Origin: Niabella sp.
Lineage (GTDB): Bacteria > Bacteroidota > Bacteroidia > Chitinophagales > Chitinophagaceae
Length of the DNA stretch: 64,000 bases
NCBI GenBank assembly: GCA_017744715.1
Contig: JAGIAT010000013.1
Coordinates: 1-64,000, forward strand
Direction of reading: 5' to 3'
Part shown: positions 63,204 through 64,000 of the stretch, one piece after another
How the letters are laid out: each line of letters starts with the position of its first letter
Position numbering within the stretch: the stretch's first letter is position 1
The notes under the pieces: model-generated
The model's database searches: none
Told to the model about the DNA's origin: nothing
What the model saw: the letters and a program-made list of their open reading frames with translations, nothing else
Translations under genes and position numbers: made by a program

Positions 63204-64000
63204 ATGAACCAAAAACGAACCCTTCCTCTTCGCCGTTCTTCGTGGCGGTATTGCCTGATGGTTGTGTGGGCCGTTTGCACGCTGGCGGTATGCCGGCAGG
63301 CCTGGGGCGGCAACACCCCGTTGCACAGTCATCTTAATGCTGTACAGGATACTCTTCCTGAAAAAAGCTGGGTGCTGCGCGGTACGGTAGCCGACCCCGC
63401 GAAAAAGCCGGTACCCGGTGCTTCCGTAACGGCACTCCGGCAGGGAGCACGGAGTACCGTTACCGATGTGAACGGGAATTTTATGATTGAAATGAGCAGT
63501 GAAACAGATACCGTACTGGTAACCTATGTGGGATATCTTGAACAAAGGATCGTACCCGGAAACCGACGGAATATTGCAGTAGTGCTTTACCCGGATGAAA
63601 ACCAGCAAAAGTTAAATGAAGTAGTGGTAGTCGGGTATGGTACCCAGAAGAAGCTGACCGTTACGGGGGCCGTTTCGGAATTGTCTGTATCGCAGCTGCA
63701 GCAGGTGCCGGCGCCTTCTCTTTCCAATGCGATCGGAGGAAAATTGCCGGGTATTATTACCCGCCAGAGCAGTGGTGAGCCCGGCTATGATCAGGCCCAG
63801 GTATTTATTCGCGGGGTGGCCACCTTTGCAGGCAACCAGGCGCCGCTGATCCTTGTAGACGGGGTAGAGCGGGATATGAACAATATCACCACCCAGGAGA
63901 TCGAAAGCTTTACAATACTCAAAGATGCTTCGGCTACGGCCGTTTACGGGGTGCGCGGAGCCAATGGAGTGATTCTTATCAATACGAAGAAGGGGAAGGT
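63204..64000 (+). CDS. SusC/RagA-family TonB-linked transporter, N-terminal part (runs off the window)
   Basis: Open frame from ATG 63204 with no stop before the window end, 265 codons visible. A long n-region and hydrophobic segment (WRYCLMVVWAVCTLAV) is followed by a carboxypeptidase-like domain (VLRGTVADPAKKPVPGASVT). The SusC signature NEVVVVGYGTQKKLTVTGAV and the start of the plug (APLILVDGVERDMNN, ESFTILKDASATAVYGVRGANGVIL) come next. It carries two operator copies upstream, so it belongs to the same LacI regulon as the GH172 genes. A SusD gene and perhaps further furanosidases are expected beyond the window. Confidence 0.93.
   Translation, partial: MNQKRTLPLRRSSWRYCLMVVWAVCTLAVCRQAWGGNTPLHSHLNAVQDTLPEKSWVLRGTVADPAKKPVPGASVTALRQGARSTVTDVNGNFMIEMSSETDTVLVTYVGYLEQRIVPGNRRNIAVVLYPDENQQKLNEVVVVGYGTQKKLTVTGAVSELSVSQLQQVPAPSLSNAIGGKLPGIITRQSSGEPGYDQAQVFIRGVATFAGNQAPLILVDGVERDMNNITTQEIESFTILKDASATAVYGVRGANGVILINTKKGK

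Overview
The window looks like a chromosomal segment of a Bacteroidota bacterium, most likely a free-living, carbohydrate-degrading member of the Chitinophagaceae. The grounds are SusC/SusD pairs, GLPGLI and DUF5017 proteins, a hybrid-two-component-type regulator, TAnnTTTG-type -7 promoter boxes, and a futalosine-pathway menaquinone gene. The family assignment is inference. No rRNA, tRNA, CRISPR array, prophage or insertion sequence was recognised.

Layout. (1) 0.6-11.2 kb: alpha-glucan metabolism, with a periplasmic GH13 neopullulanase-like enzyme, a GLPGLI/TonB-receptor pair on the other strand, branching enzyme glgB, five tandem 140-bp repeats, and an alpha-glucan phosphorylase-like GT35 protein whose PLP lysine position holds threonine. 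(2) 11.3-29.1 kb: a polysaccharide utilisation locus (PUL). A sulfatase, a PL8 lyase and a GH88 unsaturated glucuronyl hydrolase lie on the minus strand. SusC, SusD, a DUF5017 lipoprotein, a GH29 fucosidase and a GH16 lipoprotein lie on the plus strand, followed by a regulator of HTCS architecture split into two coupled genes. Together these fit a uronic-acid-containing, sulfated and possibly fucosylated glycan. (3) 29.3-37.4 kb: a tight minus-strand run ispH - speD-like - DUF4178 - small membrane protein - DUF350 - membrane spermidine-synthase-like - FAD oxidoreductase - polytopic membrane protein. This looks like an uncharacterised polyamine-linked envelope system. (4) 37.5-43.1 kb: a GH13 lipoprotein, a CBS protein, mqnE, a nucleoside-permease-like MFS transporter and thioredoxin. 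(5) 43.4-64.0 kb: a second PUL with two LacI regulators, SusC/SusD, a discoidin-domain lipoprotein, an unclassified glycosidase-like protein, two GH172 (DUF2961) enzymes, a DUF6786-like lipoprotein, L-fucose/D-arabinose isomerase, a FucP-type transporter and the start of another SusC.

The two strongest discoveries are in region 5 and region 3. In region 5, copies of a palindrome close to GCTTAAACGATTAAGC sit before four genes. At three promoters it directly abuts a TATTTTTG/A -7 box preceded by TTTG at 19-20 bp, which defines a LacI regulon from sequence alone. GH172 plus FucI plus FucP suggests the released sugar may be D-arabinose (from alpha-D-arabinofuranosides) rather than L-fucose. In region 3, the SpeD-like protein keeps the pyruvoyl-forming Glu-Ser site but has serine where the family's catalytic cysteine is expected, which makes its reaction uncertain.

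A dispersed family of low-complexity repeats (ACTGAAAACTGATAACTGAA-like and GATGCTGGATGCTCGATG-like words) occupies at least five intergenic regions, always in the same orientation.
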